Of a DNA stretch of 64,000 bases, positions 50,060-59,990 are shown one piece after another. The notes beneath the pieces were generated by a model. The model saw only the letters and a program-made list of their open reading frames with translations. It did not search any database and had not been told where the DNA came from. The translations under genes were made by a program, and so were the position numbers. Origin of the DNA: an uncultured Pelagibacteraceae bacterium (GTDB lineage Bacteria > Pseudomonadota > Alphaproteobacteria > Pelagibacterales > Pelagibacteraceae); assembly GCA_902627735.1 (NCBI GenBank), contig CACOKI010000002.1, positions 36,673 to 100,672 on the forward strand, read 5' to 3'. Numbering within the stretch: position 1 is the stretch's first letter; every line of letters begins with the position of its first letter.

Positions 50060-50833
50060 ATGAACATTAAAGTTAAAAATTTATCAGGTGGAATATCTAT
50101 TATCACTATTAATGAACCTAAAACATACAATTCATTATCATATAAAAATTTAATAGATTTAATAAGGGTTTTTCAAAAGGTTGATAAAGACAAAAAAATA
50201 AAAGTTATTATTCTTGAAGGAGCAGGTAAAGGTTTTAGTGCAGGACATAATTTAAAAGAGGTTAAAAATCTAAAACGGAAAAATAGATATCAAAAATTAT
50301 TTAATCTTTGTTCAAAATTAATGCTTCAAATAGTTGAAGGAAAAAAACCAGTTATTGCCAAAGTACATGGAGCTGCTTATGCTGCTGGCTGTCAATTAGT
50401 TGCTAGTTGCGATTTAGCTTACAGCACAAAAGAAGCCTTATTTGCGACACCTGGTGTAAATATTGGATTATTTTGTAGTACACCAATGGTAGCAGTCAGT
50501 AGAAAAATCAATAGAAAGCCGATGATGAAAATGTTGTTAACAGGAGAACCAATTAGAGCTAATTATGCTAAAGATATTGGTTTGATAAATGATTATTTTT
50601 CAAAATCTAAATTAAATAAAGAAGTTTTGAAAGTTGCAAAAAAAATAGCATCTAAATCAAATCTTACTATAAAAATTGGTAAACAAGCTTTTTATAAGCA
50701 ATTAGAAATGCCTTTAAGAAAAGCCTATGCATATACGAGTAAAATGATGACAATTAACATGATGGCTTTGGATGCTAAAGAGGGAATCTCTGCTTTTTTG
50801 GAAAAAAGAAAACCAAAATGGAAAAATAAGTGA
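50060..50833 (+). CDS. Enoyl-CoA hydratase/isomerase family protein
   Basis: A 257-residue crotonase-fold protein. The oxyanion-hole segment GAGKGFSAGHNLKEVK and KVHGAAYAAGCQLVASCDLA are typical; catalytic glutamates are not clear in the ATPGVNIGLFCSTPM region, so the exact reaction (hydration, isomerisation or hydrolysis) is uncertain. Overlapped by the next small gene at its stop (GTGA). Confidence 0.85.
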   Translation: MNIKVKNLSGGISIITINEPKTYNSLSYKNLIDLIRVFQKVDKDKKIKVIILEGAGKGFSAGHNLKEVKNLKRKNRYQKLFNLCSKLMLQIVEGKKPVIAKVHGAAYAAGCQLVASCDLAYSTKEALFATPGVNIGLFCSTPMVAVSRKINRKPMMKMLLTGEPIRANYAKDIGLINDYFSKSKLNKEVLKVAKKIASKSNLTIKIGKQAFYKQLEMPLRKAYAYTSKMMTINMMALDAKEGISAFLEKRKPKWKNK

Positions 50834-51018
50834 AAGTAAAAAATATTATAACTATAGTTTTAATAATCTTTGGAATTTTTTTTATTTTTCTTTTTAGAGA
50901 CCATAATTTTAAAAGAGCTATAGATGCCTGTATTGCAGGTAGTCAGAAATTAGAGAAACCAATGACAATTCAAGAAGCTAAAAAGTTTTGTGAAAATAAA
51001 ATTATGAATAAGAATTAG
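50830..51018 (+). CDS. 62-aa membrane-anchored protein of unknown function
   Basis: Begins GTG overlapping the preceding stop (GTGA), codes for a transmembrane helix (ITIVLIIFGIFFIFLF, residues 7-22) and a soluble tail with two cysteines (IDACIAGSQKLEK and AKKFCENKIM). The stop is 3 bases before the next gene. Tight packing supports translation; no family recognised. Confidence 0.65.
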   Translation: MKVKNIITIVLIIFGIFFIFLFRDHNFKRAIDACIAGSQKLEKPMTIQEAKKFCENKIMNKN

Positions 51019-51021
51019 ACA

Positions 51022-51423
51022 ATGCAAGATACAAAAGAAATTTTAGAAAAATATAAAAAAATTGCTTTAGTTGGTGCTAGTAAGGACTTAACAAAAACAT
51101 CTTCAGTTGTTATGAAATATTTACAAAAATATGGATTTAAAGTTTATCCTGTTAATCCCTCTATGAAAGGTGAAGAAATATTAGGTGAAAAAGTTTTTGG
51201 TAGCGTTACTGAAATTGGTAGTCCAGTTGAAATAATTGATGTATTTAGACCATCTGATGAAGCAATTGAAATAGCTAAGGAGGCTGTCAAAATTAATGCG
51301 AAAGTTTTATGGTTACAATTAGATATCAAAAATGAAAAAGCAAAAAAAATAGTTGAGGAAAATAATATTCTTTATATAGAAGATAAGTGTACAAAAATAG
51401 AATTTGAAAAATATTTTAATTGA
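51022..51423 (+). CDS. CoA-binding domain protein (YccU-like)
   Basis: A 133-residue Rossmann-type protein of the CoA_binding_2 family. IALVGASKDLTKTSSVVMKYL (residues about 13-33), VYPVNPSMKGEEILGEKVF and EIIDVFRPSDEAIEIAKEA match. The role is unknown. Overlaps the flavodoxin-fold gene by one base (ATG at 51423). Confidence 0.87.
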   Translation: MQDTKEILEKYKKIALVGASKDLTKTSSVVMKYLQKYGFKVYPVNPSMKGEEILGEKVFGSVTEIGSPVEIIDVFRPSDEAIEIAKEAVKINAKVLWLQLDIKNEKAKKIVEENNILYIEDKCTKIEFEKYFN

Positions 51424-51992
51424 TGAAAAAAATATTTCTTATTTACGGACATTATAATGATAAATCATTTAATGCAGCTATTAAAGATACGTTCATTAAA
51501 ACTGTTGAAGAAAAAGGTCATTCAGTTGATACTGTTAATCTTTATAAGGAAAAATTTGATCCAGTTTTTGCAGGGGAGGAACCAGATAATGTAGTTTTAG
51601 ATCACAGAAAAAGAATAGAAAGTTCTAACGTTATTGTCTTAATCGCTCCTATATGGAATTTTAGAATGCCAGCTATCGTTGAGGGTTGGATAGATAAAGT
51701 TCTTGCTCCACCATGGGCATTTAGATTTAAAAAATTATTTGGAAATTATGGTTACCCTCTAGGTAATTTAAAAGGTAAAAAAGCAGTTGTATTTTGTACT
51801 TATGGATCTCCTCAATTTGCTGTTAGAACTTTCTTTTTAAATATGCCAACTAAAAGATTGAGAAGAGGAGTATTTAATATATGTGGCATAACGGATGTTG
51901 TTTATAGAAGATATTTTGCTGTACCATTTGTAAATGATAAAAAAAGAAAAGAATTTCTTAATGATGTTAAAAAAACTGCACTTAATATTTAG
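51423..51992 (+). CDS. NAD(P)H-dependent flavodoxin-fold oxidoreductase
   Basis: A 189-residue protein of the flavodoxin_2/NQO group. IFLIYGHYNDKSFNAAIKDT binds FMN/FAD phosphate, APIWNFRMPAIVEGWIDKVL and FCTYGSPQFAVRTFF are the following loops typical of quinone/azo reductases. The start is taken at ATG 51423, which overlaps the CoA-binding gene's stop; the in-frame TTG at 51420 is less likely. Overlaps the next gene by 32 bases. Confidence 0.85.
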   Translation: MKKIFLIYGHYNDKSFNAAIKDTFIKTVEEKGHSVDTVNLYKEKFDPVFAGEEPDNVVLDHRKRIESSNVIVLIAPIWNFRMPAIVEGWIDKVLAPPWAFRFKKLFGNYGYPLGNLKGKKAVVFCTYGSPQFAVRTFFLNMPTKRLRRGVFNICGITDVVYRRYFAVPFVNDKKRKEFLNDVKKTALNI

Positions 51993-52437
51993 TGCAACAA
52001 TAATTTTTTTAATTAGTTCATCAATACTTAAAGCAGAGCTTCAAGTTCCTAATAATTTGATTATGCCAAATGAGGTTATCAAAATTCAATTAGTTGGACT
52101 TATGAATAATGACAAAAGTTTTAAAGATAGTGGAATAGAGCAAACTTGGAATTTTGCCCATCCTGAAAATAAAAAGTATACAGGTCCTTTACCACACTTC
52201 AAAATGATGATTAAAGGTAAGTCATATCAGATGCTGCTTAATCATATAAGTCACACAATTACAGAAGTTGGCAGTAGTGACAAATGGGCTCAATTTGAGG
52301 TTATAATTTTAGACAAGGAAAAGATTTACCATAAATTTAACTGGCAAGTTGAAAAATATACAGGGGAAGGGCCTTTGAAAGATTGTTGGTTAACCACAAT
52401 GGTTTCAAGCCCCATCGCTTTAGGAAGTTCTATTTGA
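51961..52437 (+). CDS. Exported DUF4864-like protein
   Basis: About 158 residues, with a signal peptide (LKKLHLIFSATIIFLISSSILKA). MNNDKSFKDSGIEQTWNFAHP, GPLPHFKMMIKGKSYQMLLN and CWLTTMVSSPI match my memory of DUF4864, a small exported family of unknown role. The start lies within the end of the upstream gene; ATG 51961 or 51964 fits the signal peptide, whereas an earlier start at 51934 would add a charged stretch before it. Confidence 0.72.
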   Translation: MMLKKLHLIFSATIIFLISSSILKAELQVPNNLIMPNEVIKIQLVGLMNNDKSFKDSGIEQTWNFAHPENKKYTGPLPHFKMMIKGKSYQMLLNHISHTITEVGSSDKWAQFEVIILDKEKIYHKFNWQVEKYTGEGPLKDCWLTTMVSSPIALGSSI

Positions 52438-52493
52438 TTATCTACAATACAATTTTGTTTCGTTATGAATAAAAATTTAGTAGGAATCTGCTA

Positions 52494-54926
52494 ATGAAAT
52501 CTAAAACAAAAGTAGTAGTTGTTGGTGGCGGAGTAGTCGGAGTTAGTGCATTATATCATTTAGCAAAAAAAGGTTGGTCAGATGTTGTTTTAGTTGAAAG
52601 AAAAGAATTAACATCTGGTTCAACATGGCATGCTGCAGGATTATTACCTCTTTTTAATATGAGTTATTCTGTTGGACAACTACACAAGTATGCTGTTGAT
52701 CTTTACAAAAAATTAGAAGAGGAAACAGGAAAAAATGTAGGCTTTAGTGTTGTGTCAAATATTCGTTTAGCAAGTACTAAAGATAGAATGGATGAATATC
52801 ATCAATATGCTGGTGTAGCAAAAACTATTGGAGTTGATGTAAAATTTTTAACACCACAACAAGTTAAAGAAATTTGGCCGTTGTGTCATACAGATGATTT
52901 AGTTGGAGCCATTCAACATCCGGAGGATGGATATATTCAACCAGCAGACTTAACGCAAGCTCTTGCTACAGGCGCAAGAAATAGAGGAGCTGAAATTTAT
53001 AGAAATACAACTGTTATAGGTATGAAACAAACTAAAGATGGATGGATTGTTGAGACAGATAAAGGTTCAATAGAATGTGAACATGTAATTTCATGTTCAG
53101 GAAATTTTGCAAGACAAACAGGTGAGATGGTTGGATTAGATATTCCGGTTATACCAGTTGAGCACCAGTATATTGTAACAGAACCTCATCCAGAAATTCA
53201 AAAAAGAAAAAAAGAAGGACTTCCTGAAATGGGAGTATTAAGAGATAGTGATAGCAGATGGTATATGAGAGAAGAGGCTGGAGGATTAATTTTAGGCCCT
53301 TATGAAGATGGCGCACCTGCTTGTTACGTTGAAGGACCGTCAAAAAATTCAGAGTATGAATTATTTCAAGAAGATTTAGATAGACTTGCACCACATATTG
53401 AGGGAGCAATACATCGAGTTCCTGCATTCGGAGAAGTTGGTGTTAAAAAAGTTTATAATGGAGCAATTTGTTATACTCCCGATGGAAATCCAATAGTTGG
53501 TCCCGCATGGGGATTGAAAAACTTTTGGATTAATGAAGGGCATAGTTTTGGAATAACGGCAGCTGGTGGTGCTGGTTGGCAATTAGCTGAGTGGATTGTT
53601 GATGGGGAACCAACAATAGATATGCTTGGCGTAGAACCAAGACGTTATGGAAATTATGCAACAAAATCTTATTTAAAAGCTAAAAATGAAGAAGCATATA
53701 GCCATGTTTTTATTGTTCATTATCCAGATGAAGAAAGACCAGCAGCAAGACCCTTGAGAACTTCACCTTGCTACGAAAGAATGAAAGCTCTTGGAGCGGT
53801 ATTTGGACAAAAATTTGGCTGGGAAAGACCTAATTTTTTTGCAACTGATGGGATGGAACAAAAAGATGATTGGTCATTTAGAAGATCAAAATGGTTTGAT
53901 GCAATAAAAAAAGAATGTGAAAATGTAAAAAAGAATGTTGGACTTTTGGACATGACAGCATTTGCAAAATGTAGAATTAAAGGACCTAAAGCTGAAGAAT
54001 TTTTAGATTATCTAGTTGCAAACAAACTTCCTAAAAAGATTGGCAGAATTAATTTATGTCACGCACTAAATACAAAAGGTGGTGTGCATTCAGAATTCAC
54101 AATCATGAAAGAGGCAGAAAACAGTTATTATCTTGTTTCTGCAGGAGCAAATTTACGATTAGACCACGACTGGATACAAAAATGGATGCCAACAGACGGT
54201 TCAGTAATTTTTGAGGATCTTACAAATAGTAATGGAGTATTAGTTGTTGCAGGTCCTAAATCTAGAGAATTGATGCAAAAAGTTTCAACAGATGATTTTT
54301 CTAATGAAAACTTTAAATGGTTAACAGCTAAGAATGTAAATGTAGGATATGCTCCAGTAAATGCAATGAGAGTAAATTTTGTTGGAGAATTAGGCTGGGA
54401 ATTACATCATCCAATTGAATACCAAAATCATATTTTTGATAAATTAATGGAGGCTGGAAAAGATTTGGGATTAAAACCTTTTGGAATTAGAGCTATGAAT
54501 AGCTTAAGAGTGGAAAAGTCATATAAACTTGTAGGAACCGAATTATCAATTGAATATTCTCCTTACGAGTCTGGCTTAGATAGATTTATACATCCTAATA
54601 AAGGAAACTTTATTGGACTTGAAGCACTCAATAAATGGAGAGAAAAGGGTTTTGATAACAAATTGGTAACGCTTGAAGTTCATAATACCACAGACTCAGA
54701 TGTATTAGGGAATAACCCTATATATAAAGATGATAGAGTTGTTGGAAGAGCAACTGGTGGCGAATATGGATTTAGATTGGACAAGTCTATAGCATTAGCA
54801 ATGGTAAAACCTGATTTAGCAAATGTTGGAGAAAAACTTAAAGTTGATATTCTAGGAAAGATGTATGAGGCTACAATTTTGGAGGAAAGTCCATATGATG
54901 CTGAAAATAAATTATTGAGAGCTTAA
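52494..54926 (+). CDS. Dimethylglycine dehydrogenase-type FAD/folate enzyme
   Basis: An 810-residue protein with an N-terminal FAD amine-oxidase domain ([21 protein letters not shown]; covalent-flavin-site-like [13 protein letters not shown]) and, from about residue 430, a GcvT-type THF domain ([48 protein letters not shown]). Dimethylglycine or sarcosine is oxidised and the C1 unit goes to THF as 5,10-methylene-THF. The etfB start overlaps its stop by one base, fitting electron delivery to ETF. The symbol dmgdh would fit; sarcosine dehydrogenase is the alternative. Confidence 0.87.
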   Translation: MKSKTKVVVVGGGVVGVSALYHLAKKGWSDVVLVERKELTSGSTWHAAGLLPLFNMSYSVGQLHKYAVDLYKKLEEETGKNVGFSVVSNIRLASTKDRMDEYHQYAGVAKTIGVDVKFLTPQQVKEIWPLCHTDDLVGAIQHPEDGYIQPADLTQALATGARNRGAEIYRNTTVIGMKQTKDGWIVETDKGSIECEHVISCSGNFARQTGEMVGLDIPVIPVEHQYIVTEPHPEIQKRKKEGLPEMGVLRDSDSRWYMREEAGGLILGPYEDGAPACYVEGPSKNSEYELFQEDLDRLAPHIEGAIHRVPAFGEVGVKKVYNGAICYTPDGNPIVGPAWGLKNFWINEGHSFGITAAGGAGWQLAEWIVDGEPTIDMLGVEPRRYGNYATKSYLKAKNEEAYSHVFIVHYPDEERPAARPLRTSPCYERMKALGAVFGQKFGWERPNFFATDGMEQKDDWSFRRSKWFDAIKKECENVKKNVGLLDMTAFAKCRIKGPKAEEFLDYLVANKLPKKIGRINLCHALNTKGGVHSEFTIMKEAENSYYLVSAGANLRLDHDWIQKWMPTDGSVIFEDLTNSNGVLVVAGPKSRELMQKVSTDDFSNENFKWLTAKNVNVGYAPVNAMRVNFVGELGWELHHPIEYQNHIFDKLMEAGKDLGLKPFGIRAMNSLRVEKSYKLVGTELSIEYSPYESGLDRFIHPNKGNFIGLEALNKWREKGFDNKLVTLEVHNTTDSDVLGNNPIYKDDRVVGRATGGEYGFRLDKSIALAMVKPDLANVGEKLKVDILGKMYEATILEESPYDAENKLLRA

Positions 54927-55675
54927 TGAAAATTTTAGTCGCAGTTAAAAGAGTTATTGATTATAATGTCCAAGTCAGAGTTAAAGAAGACAATACAGGT
55001 GTTGTTACTGACAATGTCAAAATGTCTACTAACCCCCCAGACGATAATGCAATTGAAGAGGCAGTTAAAATTAAAGAAGCTGGTAAAGCTAATGAAGTAA
55101 TAGCAGTTAGTATTGGGGAAGAAAAAGCTCAAGAAACAGTTCGTAAAGCTTTAGCAGTTGGAGCTGATAGAGGCATCCTTGTTAAAGCCGAAGGTATTAT
55201 AGAGCCTTTAGCAGTCTCTAAACTTTTACAAAAAATTGTTGAAAAAGAAAAACCAGATTTAGTTTTTATGGGAAAACAAGCAATTGATGATGATTGTAAT
55301 CAAACAGGTCAAATGTTAAGTGCTCTATTAAACTGGCCCCAAGCAACTTTTGCATCGAAAATTGAAATTAAAGATGGAAAATTGGAAGTTACGAGAGAAA
55401 TTGATGAGGGTCTTGAGACAATTGAGATAGCTACTCCAGCAATTGTTACATGTGATTTAAGATTAAATGAGCCAAGATATGCTTCATTACCCAATATAAT
55501 GAAAGCTAAGAAAAAACCCATTGAACAATTAAATGCGTCAGATTTAGGAGTAGATACTTCTCCAAGAATCGAACAAGTTAAAGTTGAGGAGCCACCAAAA
55601 AGAAAAGCAGGTATAAAAGTTTCTAGTGTGGCTGAATTGGTTCAAAAATTAAAAAATGAGGCAAAGGTAATTTAA
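54926..55675 (+). CDS. etfB: Electron transfer flavoprotein beta subunit
   Basis: A 249-residue ETF beta subunit. [39 protein letters not shown] and [20 protein letters not shown] (AMP/FAD region) match EtfB, as does [20 protein letters not shown]. Partner of EtfA (next gene, no gap) for electrons from the amine dehydrogenase. Confidence 0.95.
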   Translation: MKILVAVKRVIDYNVQVRVKEDNTGVVTDNVKMSTNPPDDNAIEEAVKIKEAGKANEVIAVSIGEEKAQETVRKALAVGADRGILVKAEGIIEPLAVSKLLQKIVEKEKPDLVFMGKQAIDDDCNQTGQMLSALLNWPQATFASKIEIKDGKLEVTREIDEGLETIEIATPAIVTCDLRLNEPRYASLPNIMKAKKKPIEQLNASDLGVDTSPRIEQVKVEEPPKRKAGIKVSSVAELVQKLKNEAKVI

Positions 55676-56629
55676 ATGGCGGTTTTATTAATTGCAGAAC
55701 ATAATAATAAAGAATTAAGACCCTTTACACTAAATGCTGTAACTGCAGCATCTCAGATAGATAGTGATGTTCATGCAATAATAATTGGTCAAAACTCTGG
55801 AGATGCTGCTAAAGCATTATCAGAATTACCTTTAGTTAAAAAAGTTATTCATGTTGAAGCAGCTTATTATGAGAATTTTGTTGCAGAAAATTTCGCACCA
55901 GTAATTGTTAAGTTGGCTGATAATTATTCTCATATAATTTGTTCAGCAAATACATTTGGAAAAAATTTAATGCCAAGAATAGCAGCTGCATTAGATACAT
56001 CTCAAATAAGTGATATTATCAAAGTAATTTCACCCGATACATTTTTAAGACCAATTTATGCTGGAAATGCTTTTGCAACTGTTAAAAGTAAAGATGCAAA
56101 AAAATGTGTTACAATAAGACCTACATCATTTGATCCTTGTGAAAGTTCAGGTGGGTCAGCTCCAATTGAAAAAGCTGAACCTGGTGAAGAATTTGCCAAT
56201 ACTAAATTTATTAAAAGAGAAGAAATAAAATCTGATAGACCAGAGTTAGGAACTGCAAGAGTTGTCATCTCTGGAGGAAGAGGAATGCAAAGTGGAGACA
56301 ATTTTAAGTTAATTACATCGATTGCAGATAAATTAAATGCAGCGATCGGAGCATCAAGAGCAGCAGTTGATGCTGGATATATAAGCAATGATCACCAAGT
56401 AGGTCAAACAGGAAAAGTAGTAGTACCAGATTTATATATCGCGGTTGGTATATCGGGTGCTATTCAACATTTAGCAGGAATGAAGGAAAGTAAAATAATT
56501 GTAGCAATTAATAAAGATGGGGAAGCACCAATATTTAGCGTAGCAGATTATGGTCTTGAGGCTGATCTTTTTGAAGCTCTTCCACAATTCTTAGAAGAAT
56601 TGAACAAATTAAACACTATACAAAAATAA
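55676..56629 (+). CDS. etfA: Electron transfer flavoprotein alpha subunit
   Basis: A 317-residue ETF alpha subunit with the C-terminal FAD-binding domain: VVISGGRGMQSGDNFKLI, GASRAAVDAGYISNDHQVGQ, TGKVVVPDLYIAVGISGAIQH and INKDGEAPIFSVADYGLEAD. It binds the FAD of the ETF heterodimer. It follows etfB directly and precedes the ETF-quinone oxidoreductase gene by 23 bases. Confidence 0.95.
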   Translation: MAVLLIAEHNNKELRPFTLNAVTAASQIDSDVHAIIIGQNSGDAAKALSELPLVKKVIHVEAAYYENFVAENFAPVIVKLADNYSHIICSANTFGKNLMPRIAAALDTSQISDIIKVISPDTFLRPIYAGNAFATVKSKDAKKCVTIRPTSFDPCESSGGSAPIEKAEPGEEFANTKFIKREEIKSDRPELGTARVVISGGRGMQSGDNFKLITSIADKLNAAIGASRAAVDAGYISNDHQVGQTGKVVVPDLYIAVGISGAIQHLAGMKESKIIVAINKDGEAPIFSVADYGLEADLFEALPQFLEELNKLNTIQK

Positions 56630-56652
56630 TAGAATCTGTAAAAAATTAGATT

Positions 56653-58272
56653 ATGTCCAGAGAGACAATGGAATATGATGTTGTGATAATAGGTGGAGGT
56701 CCATCTGGTTTGTCAACAGCAATAAAATTAAAACAATTAGACGCAAATTTAAATGTATGTGTTTTAGAAAAAGCGTCAGAAATAGGTGCACATATATTAA
56801 GTGGAAATGTTTTTGAAACTAGAGCCTTAGATGAATTATTACCTAATTGGAAAGATTTAAACTCACCAATTAAAACTAAAGTTTCAAAAGAAAAATTTTT
56901 ATTTTTAGGAAAAACAAAATCTTTAAGTTGGCCGACATGGCTACTTCCTTCTGTTCAACAAAATCATAAAAATTATATTATTAGTTTAGCTAATTTATGC
57001 AGATGGCTTGCTGAACAAGCTGAAGCCCTAGGTGTTGAAATTTTTCCAGGATTTCCAGCTAGTGAAATTTTGTATGATGACAAAGGTTCAGTAAAAGGTG
57101 TTGTGACCCAAGATATGGGTATCGATAAAGAAGGAAATAAAAAAGATAGTTTTGAACCTGGGATAGAACTTTTAGGAAAGGTAACAGTATTTGCTGAGGG
57201 TTGCAGAGGTCATTTGGGAAAACAGTTGATTAAAAAATTTGAGTTAGACAAAGGTAAAGATCCTCAACAATATGGAATAGGTTTTAAAGAAATATGGGAA
57301 ATTAAAGAAGAAAATCATGAAGAAGGCTTGGTTATGCATACTGCAGGATGGCCTTTAGACAATAATACATATGGTGGAAGCTTTATTTATCATGCAGAAA
57401 ATAAGCAAGTTTTTTTGGGTTATGTTATTGGATTAGATTATAAAAATCCTCATTTATCCCCATTTGATGAATTTCAAAGATTTAAAACACATACAGCTAT
57501 AAGAAAGGTTATTGAAGGAGGAAAAAGAATTTCATATGGAGCTAGAGCATTAATTGAGGGTGGCTTTCAAAGTTTACCTAAAATGTATATGCCCGGAGCA
57601 TTACTAATAGGATGTGATGCTGGAACATTAAATATGCCAAAGATAAAAGGATCACATACAGCAATGAAAAGTGGGATCATTGCAGCTGAGACTATTGTTG
57701 AACATTTTAAATCTAAAAAAGATTTATCTTTATATGAAGAAAATTTTAAAAAAAGTTGGTTATATGAAGAACTCTATAAAGCAAGAAACGTTAAACCAAG
57801 TTTTAGCTGGGGATTGATTTTAGGAATAATATTTACAGGAATAGATCAAATATTATTTAGGGGACGATTACCTTTAACATTAAAGCACAAACATGCCGAT
57901 CATGAAACATTAAAACCTGCAAATGAGATGCCAAAAATTGAGTATCCAAAACCAGATAATAAAATCACTTTTGATAAAACAAGCTCTGTTTATTTAACTG
58001 GTACAAATCATGTAGATAATCAACCAGTACATTTGCAATTAAAAGATCCAAATTTACCAATCAGTTACACTTTAGAAAAATTTGATGAACCTGCTCAAAG
58101 GTATTGTCCTGCAGGAGTATACGAAATACAAAAAGAGAATAATATTAATAAATTTGTAATTAATTCTCAAAATTGTATTCATTGTAAAACTTGTGACATC
58201 AAAGAACCTTCTCAAAATATTGTTTGGGTAACTCCAGAGGGCGGTGGTGGACCTAAGTATGGGAATATGTAA
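56653..58272 (+). CDS. Electron transfer flavoprotein-ubiquinone oxidoreductase
   Basis: A 539-residue membrane-associated flavo-Fe-S protein passing electrons from ETF to the ubiquinone pool. The N-terminal YDVVIIGGGPSGLSTAIKLKQ binds FAD, with GCDAGTLNMPKIKGSHTAMK in the middle and the 4Fe-4S ligand region CPAGVY and CIHCKTCDIKEPSQNI at the end. It terminates the DMGDH-ETF operon. Convergent with the small membrane gene, the stops four bases apart. Confidence 0.95.
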   Translation: MSRETMEYDVVIIGGGPSGLSTAIKLKQLDANLNVCVLEKASEIGAHILSGNVFETRALDELLPNWKDLNSPIKTKVSKEKFLFLGKTKSLSWPTWLLPSVQQNHKNYIISLANLCRWLAEQAEALGVEIFPGFPASEILYDDKGSVKGVVTQDMGIDKEGNKKDSFEPGIELLGKVTVFAEGCRGHLGKQLIKKFELDKGKDPQQYGIGFKEIWEIKEENHEEGLVMHTAGWPLDNNTYGGSFIYHAENKQVFLGYVIGLDYKNPHLSPFDEFQRFKTHTAIRKVIEGGKRISYGARALIEGGFQSLPKMYMPGALLIGCDAGTLNMPKIKGSHTAMKSGIIAAETIVEHFKSKKDLSLYEENFKKSWLYEELYKARNVKPSFSWGLILGIIFTGIDQILFRGRLPLTLKHKHADHETLKPANEMPKIEYPKPDNKITFDKTSSVYLTGTNHVDNQPVHLQLKDPNLPISYTLEKFDEPAQRYCPAGVYEIQKENNINKFVINSQNCIHCKTCDIKEPSQNIVWVTPEGGGGPKYGNM

Positions 58273-58276
58273 TAAG

Positions 58277-58441
58277 TTATTTATAAAAATTTATTAAAAC
58301 AACAATTACTCCGACTATACCAATCCAAATAATTAAGTTTTTAAGAAAAATTTTTTTATTTTTATTTGCATATAAAAAACCAGGTAAGACTAAAGCTAAT
58401 ACTAATAAAAGATATATAACAGATAATATTTCATCACTCAT
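58277..58441 (-). CDS. 54-aa membrane protein
   Basis: ATG at 58441 is taken as start: MSDEILSVIYLLLVLALVLPGF and then a basic linker (YANKNKKIFLKN) and a second helix (LIIWIGIVGVIVVLINF). A longer version starting at 58543 would overlap the upstream DUF2237 gene by about 90 bases. Two helices, topology with the basic linker facing the cytosol. Unknown function; probably cotranscribed with DUF2237 and hisI. Confidence 0.68.
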   Translation of the reverse strand: MSDEILSVIYLLLVLALVLPGFLYANKNKKIFLKNLIIWIGIVGVIVVLINFYK

Positions 58442-58452
58442 AATAAAATCTT

Positions 58453-58827
58453 TTAAGAAATATCTATCGCAAATTTTTTTAAAGTCTCGATAGGTAAAAT
58501 ATCTAAAGTGTTTTGATGTGTTCTTTTTAGAAAAATAGGACATCCTTTTCCAGCCTCAACCGCTCTAGCATACCATGTTGCACAAACACACCAACCATCA
58601 CCATCTTTGAGACCTGGAAATCCAAATTCAGGATGTGGTGTAATCAAATCATTACCAGCCTCTTTACACCATTCTAAAAATTCTGTTGTTACTTTAGCAC
58701 ACACTGTGTGAAGTCCATGATCATTTTCATCAGTGTTACAACAACCGTCTCTATACCATCCTGTTAATGGATCTAATGAGCATTCTTCTAGATCTTCTCC
58801 TAGAACATTTTTTTGTTTTTTACTCAT
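58453..58827 (-). CDS. DUF2237 family protein
   Basis: A 124-residue cysteine-rich protein. NVLGEDLEECSLDPLTGWYR, DGCCNTDENDHGLHTVCA and GWCVCATWYARAVEAGKG are the typical DUF2237 blocks, which may bind a metal through their conserved Cys/His. No enzymatic role is established. It directly follows the hisI gene (one-base step). Confidence 0.9.
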   Translation of the reverse strand: MSKKQKNVLGEDLEECSLDPLTGWYRDGCCNTDENDHGLHTVCAKVTTEFLEWCKEAGNDLITPHPEFGFPGLKDGDGWCVCATWYARAVEAGKGCPIFLKRTHQNTLDILPIETLKKFAIDIS

Positions 58828-59295
58828 TTATATTTTAGTTGGATTAGGTTGATCTTTATATACTTCTTCAGGATCAAATTTTTTTTCTTTTTCCAAAAAC
58901 TTCATTTCAATTTCTCTTCCATTATCTATTTTTCCTAATGGCACTGATCTATAAAAACATGATCTATATCCTACATGACAACTAGCACCATCCCCTATAT
59001 CTACTGTTAACCAAATAGAGTCTTGATCATCATCTATTCTAATTTCTTTAACTTTCTGGATAAATCCACTGGTTCTTCCTTTATGCCATATTGCTTTTCT
59101 TGATCTACTAAAATAATGAGCTTCTTTCGTTTCAATGGTTTTCTTTAATGCTTCTACATTCATATAACCATGCATTAAAATATCCCTAGTCTTAGAACAC
59201 ATAGTGATAACTGGAATTAAACCATCATTATCAAATTTGGGCGAAAGCAGATTTCCTTCTTCTATTTCAGCTACATTTTCTCTTTTTTTGAACAT
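58828..59295 (-). CDS. hisI: Phosphoribosyl-AMP cyclohydrolase
   Basis: A 155-residue HisI enzyme opening the adenine ring of PR-AMP in histidine biosynthesis. YMNVEALKKTIETKEAHYFS, SRKAIWHKGRTSGFIQKVKE and the zinc/magnesium ligands in DIGDGASCHVGYRSCFYR are present. It is the monofunctional form (no HisE domain). The DUF2237 gene follows on the same strand. Confidence 0.93.
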   Translation of the reverse strand: MFKKRENVAEIEEGNLLSPKFDNDGLIPVITMCSKTRDILMHGYMNVEALKKTIETKEAHYFSRSRKAIWHKGRTSGFIQKVKEIRIDDDQDSIWLTVDIGDGASCHVGYRSCFYRSVPLGKIDNGREIEMKFLEKEKKFDPEEVYKDQPNPTKI

Positions 59296-59353
59296 TTTCG
59301 GTAATTATGTAGCACATATATGGATATAATAAATATTTTAAAAATAAGTATTT

Positions 59354-59986
59354 ATGGGTATAAAACGTCCAATGAAACTTGTAAAAAATACAGAAGATAA
59401 TAAAAATTTAAAAAAAGTATCTGACAAAGAGGCTGAAGATGCTTTTAGGACAATTTTATCATGGATGGGAGAAGACCCTTCAAGAGAGGGATTGTTGGAA
59501 ACTCCAAAAAGAGTAGTTAAGGCATTTAAAGAGTATTTTAAAGGATACCAAGAAGATCCAAATCAAATTTTAGATAAAACATTTGGTGATGTAGAGGGTT
59601 ATGACGATATGGTAATCCAAAAAAATATTTCAGTACAAAGTCATTGTGAGCATCATATGGCTCCAATTATAGGAAAAGCTCACGTGGCTTATATCCCAAA
59701 AGATAGAGTTGTGGGTCTAAGTAAATTAGCAAGAGTAGTTGAAGTTTTCTCAAAAAGACTGCAAACTCAGGAAAGATTAACTATGCAAATTGCGAATACA
59801 CTTATGGAGTCTTTAGATGCAAAAGGAGTAGCGGTGACTATAGATTCGACACATCAATGTATGACTATGCGGGGTATTAAAAAGGAACAAGCTACAACTG
59901 TAACAAATTATTATTTAGGTCAATTTAAAGAGGATCTTAGTTATCAAAATAGATATTTGAGATTTATTAGCATAGCAAAAGAATAA
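59354..59986 (+). CDS. folE: GTP cyclohydrolase I
   Basis: A 210-residue enzyme making 7,8-dihydroneopterin triphosphate for folate. Zinc-site motif QSHCEHHMAPIIGKAHVAYI, RVVGLSKLARVVEVFSKRLQ and the second Cys/His site STHQCMTMRGIKKEQ are diagnostic. Folate is needed by the demethylases in this window. Divergent from hisI across 58 bases. A four-base gap to the next gene suggests a transcript with acuI. Confidence 0.96.
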   Translation: MGIKRPMKLVKNTEDNKNLKKVSDKEAEDAFRTILSWMGEDPSREGLLETPKRVVKAFKEYFKGYQEDPNQILDKTFGDVEGYDDMVIQKNISVQSHCEHHMAPIIGKAHVAYIPKDRVVGLSKLARVVEVFSKRLQTQERLTMQIANTLMESLDAKGVAVTIDSTHQCMTMRGIKKEQATTVTNYYLGQFKEDLSYQNRYLRFISIAKE

Positions 59987-59990
59987 ACAA

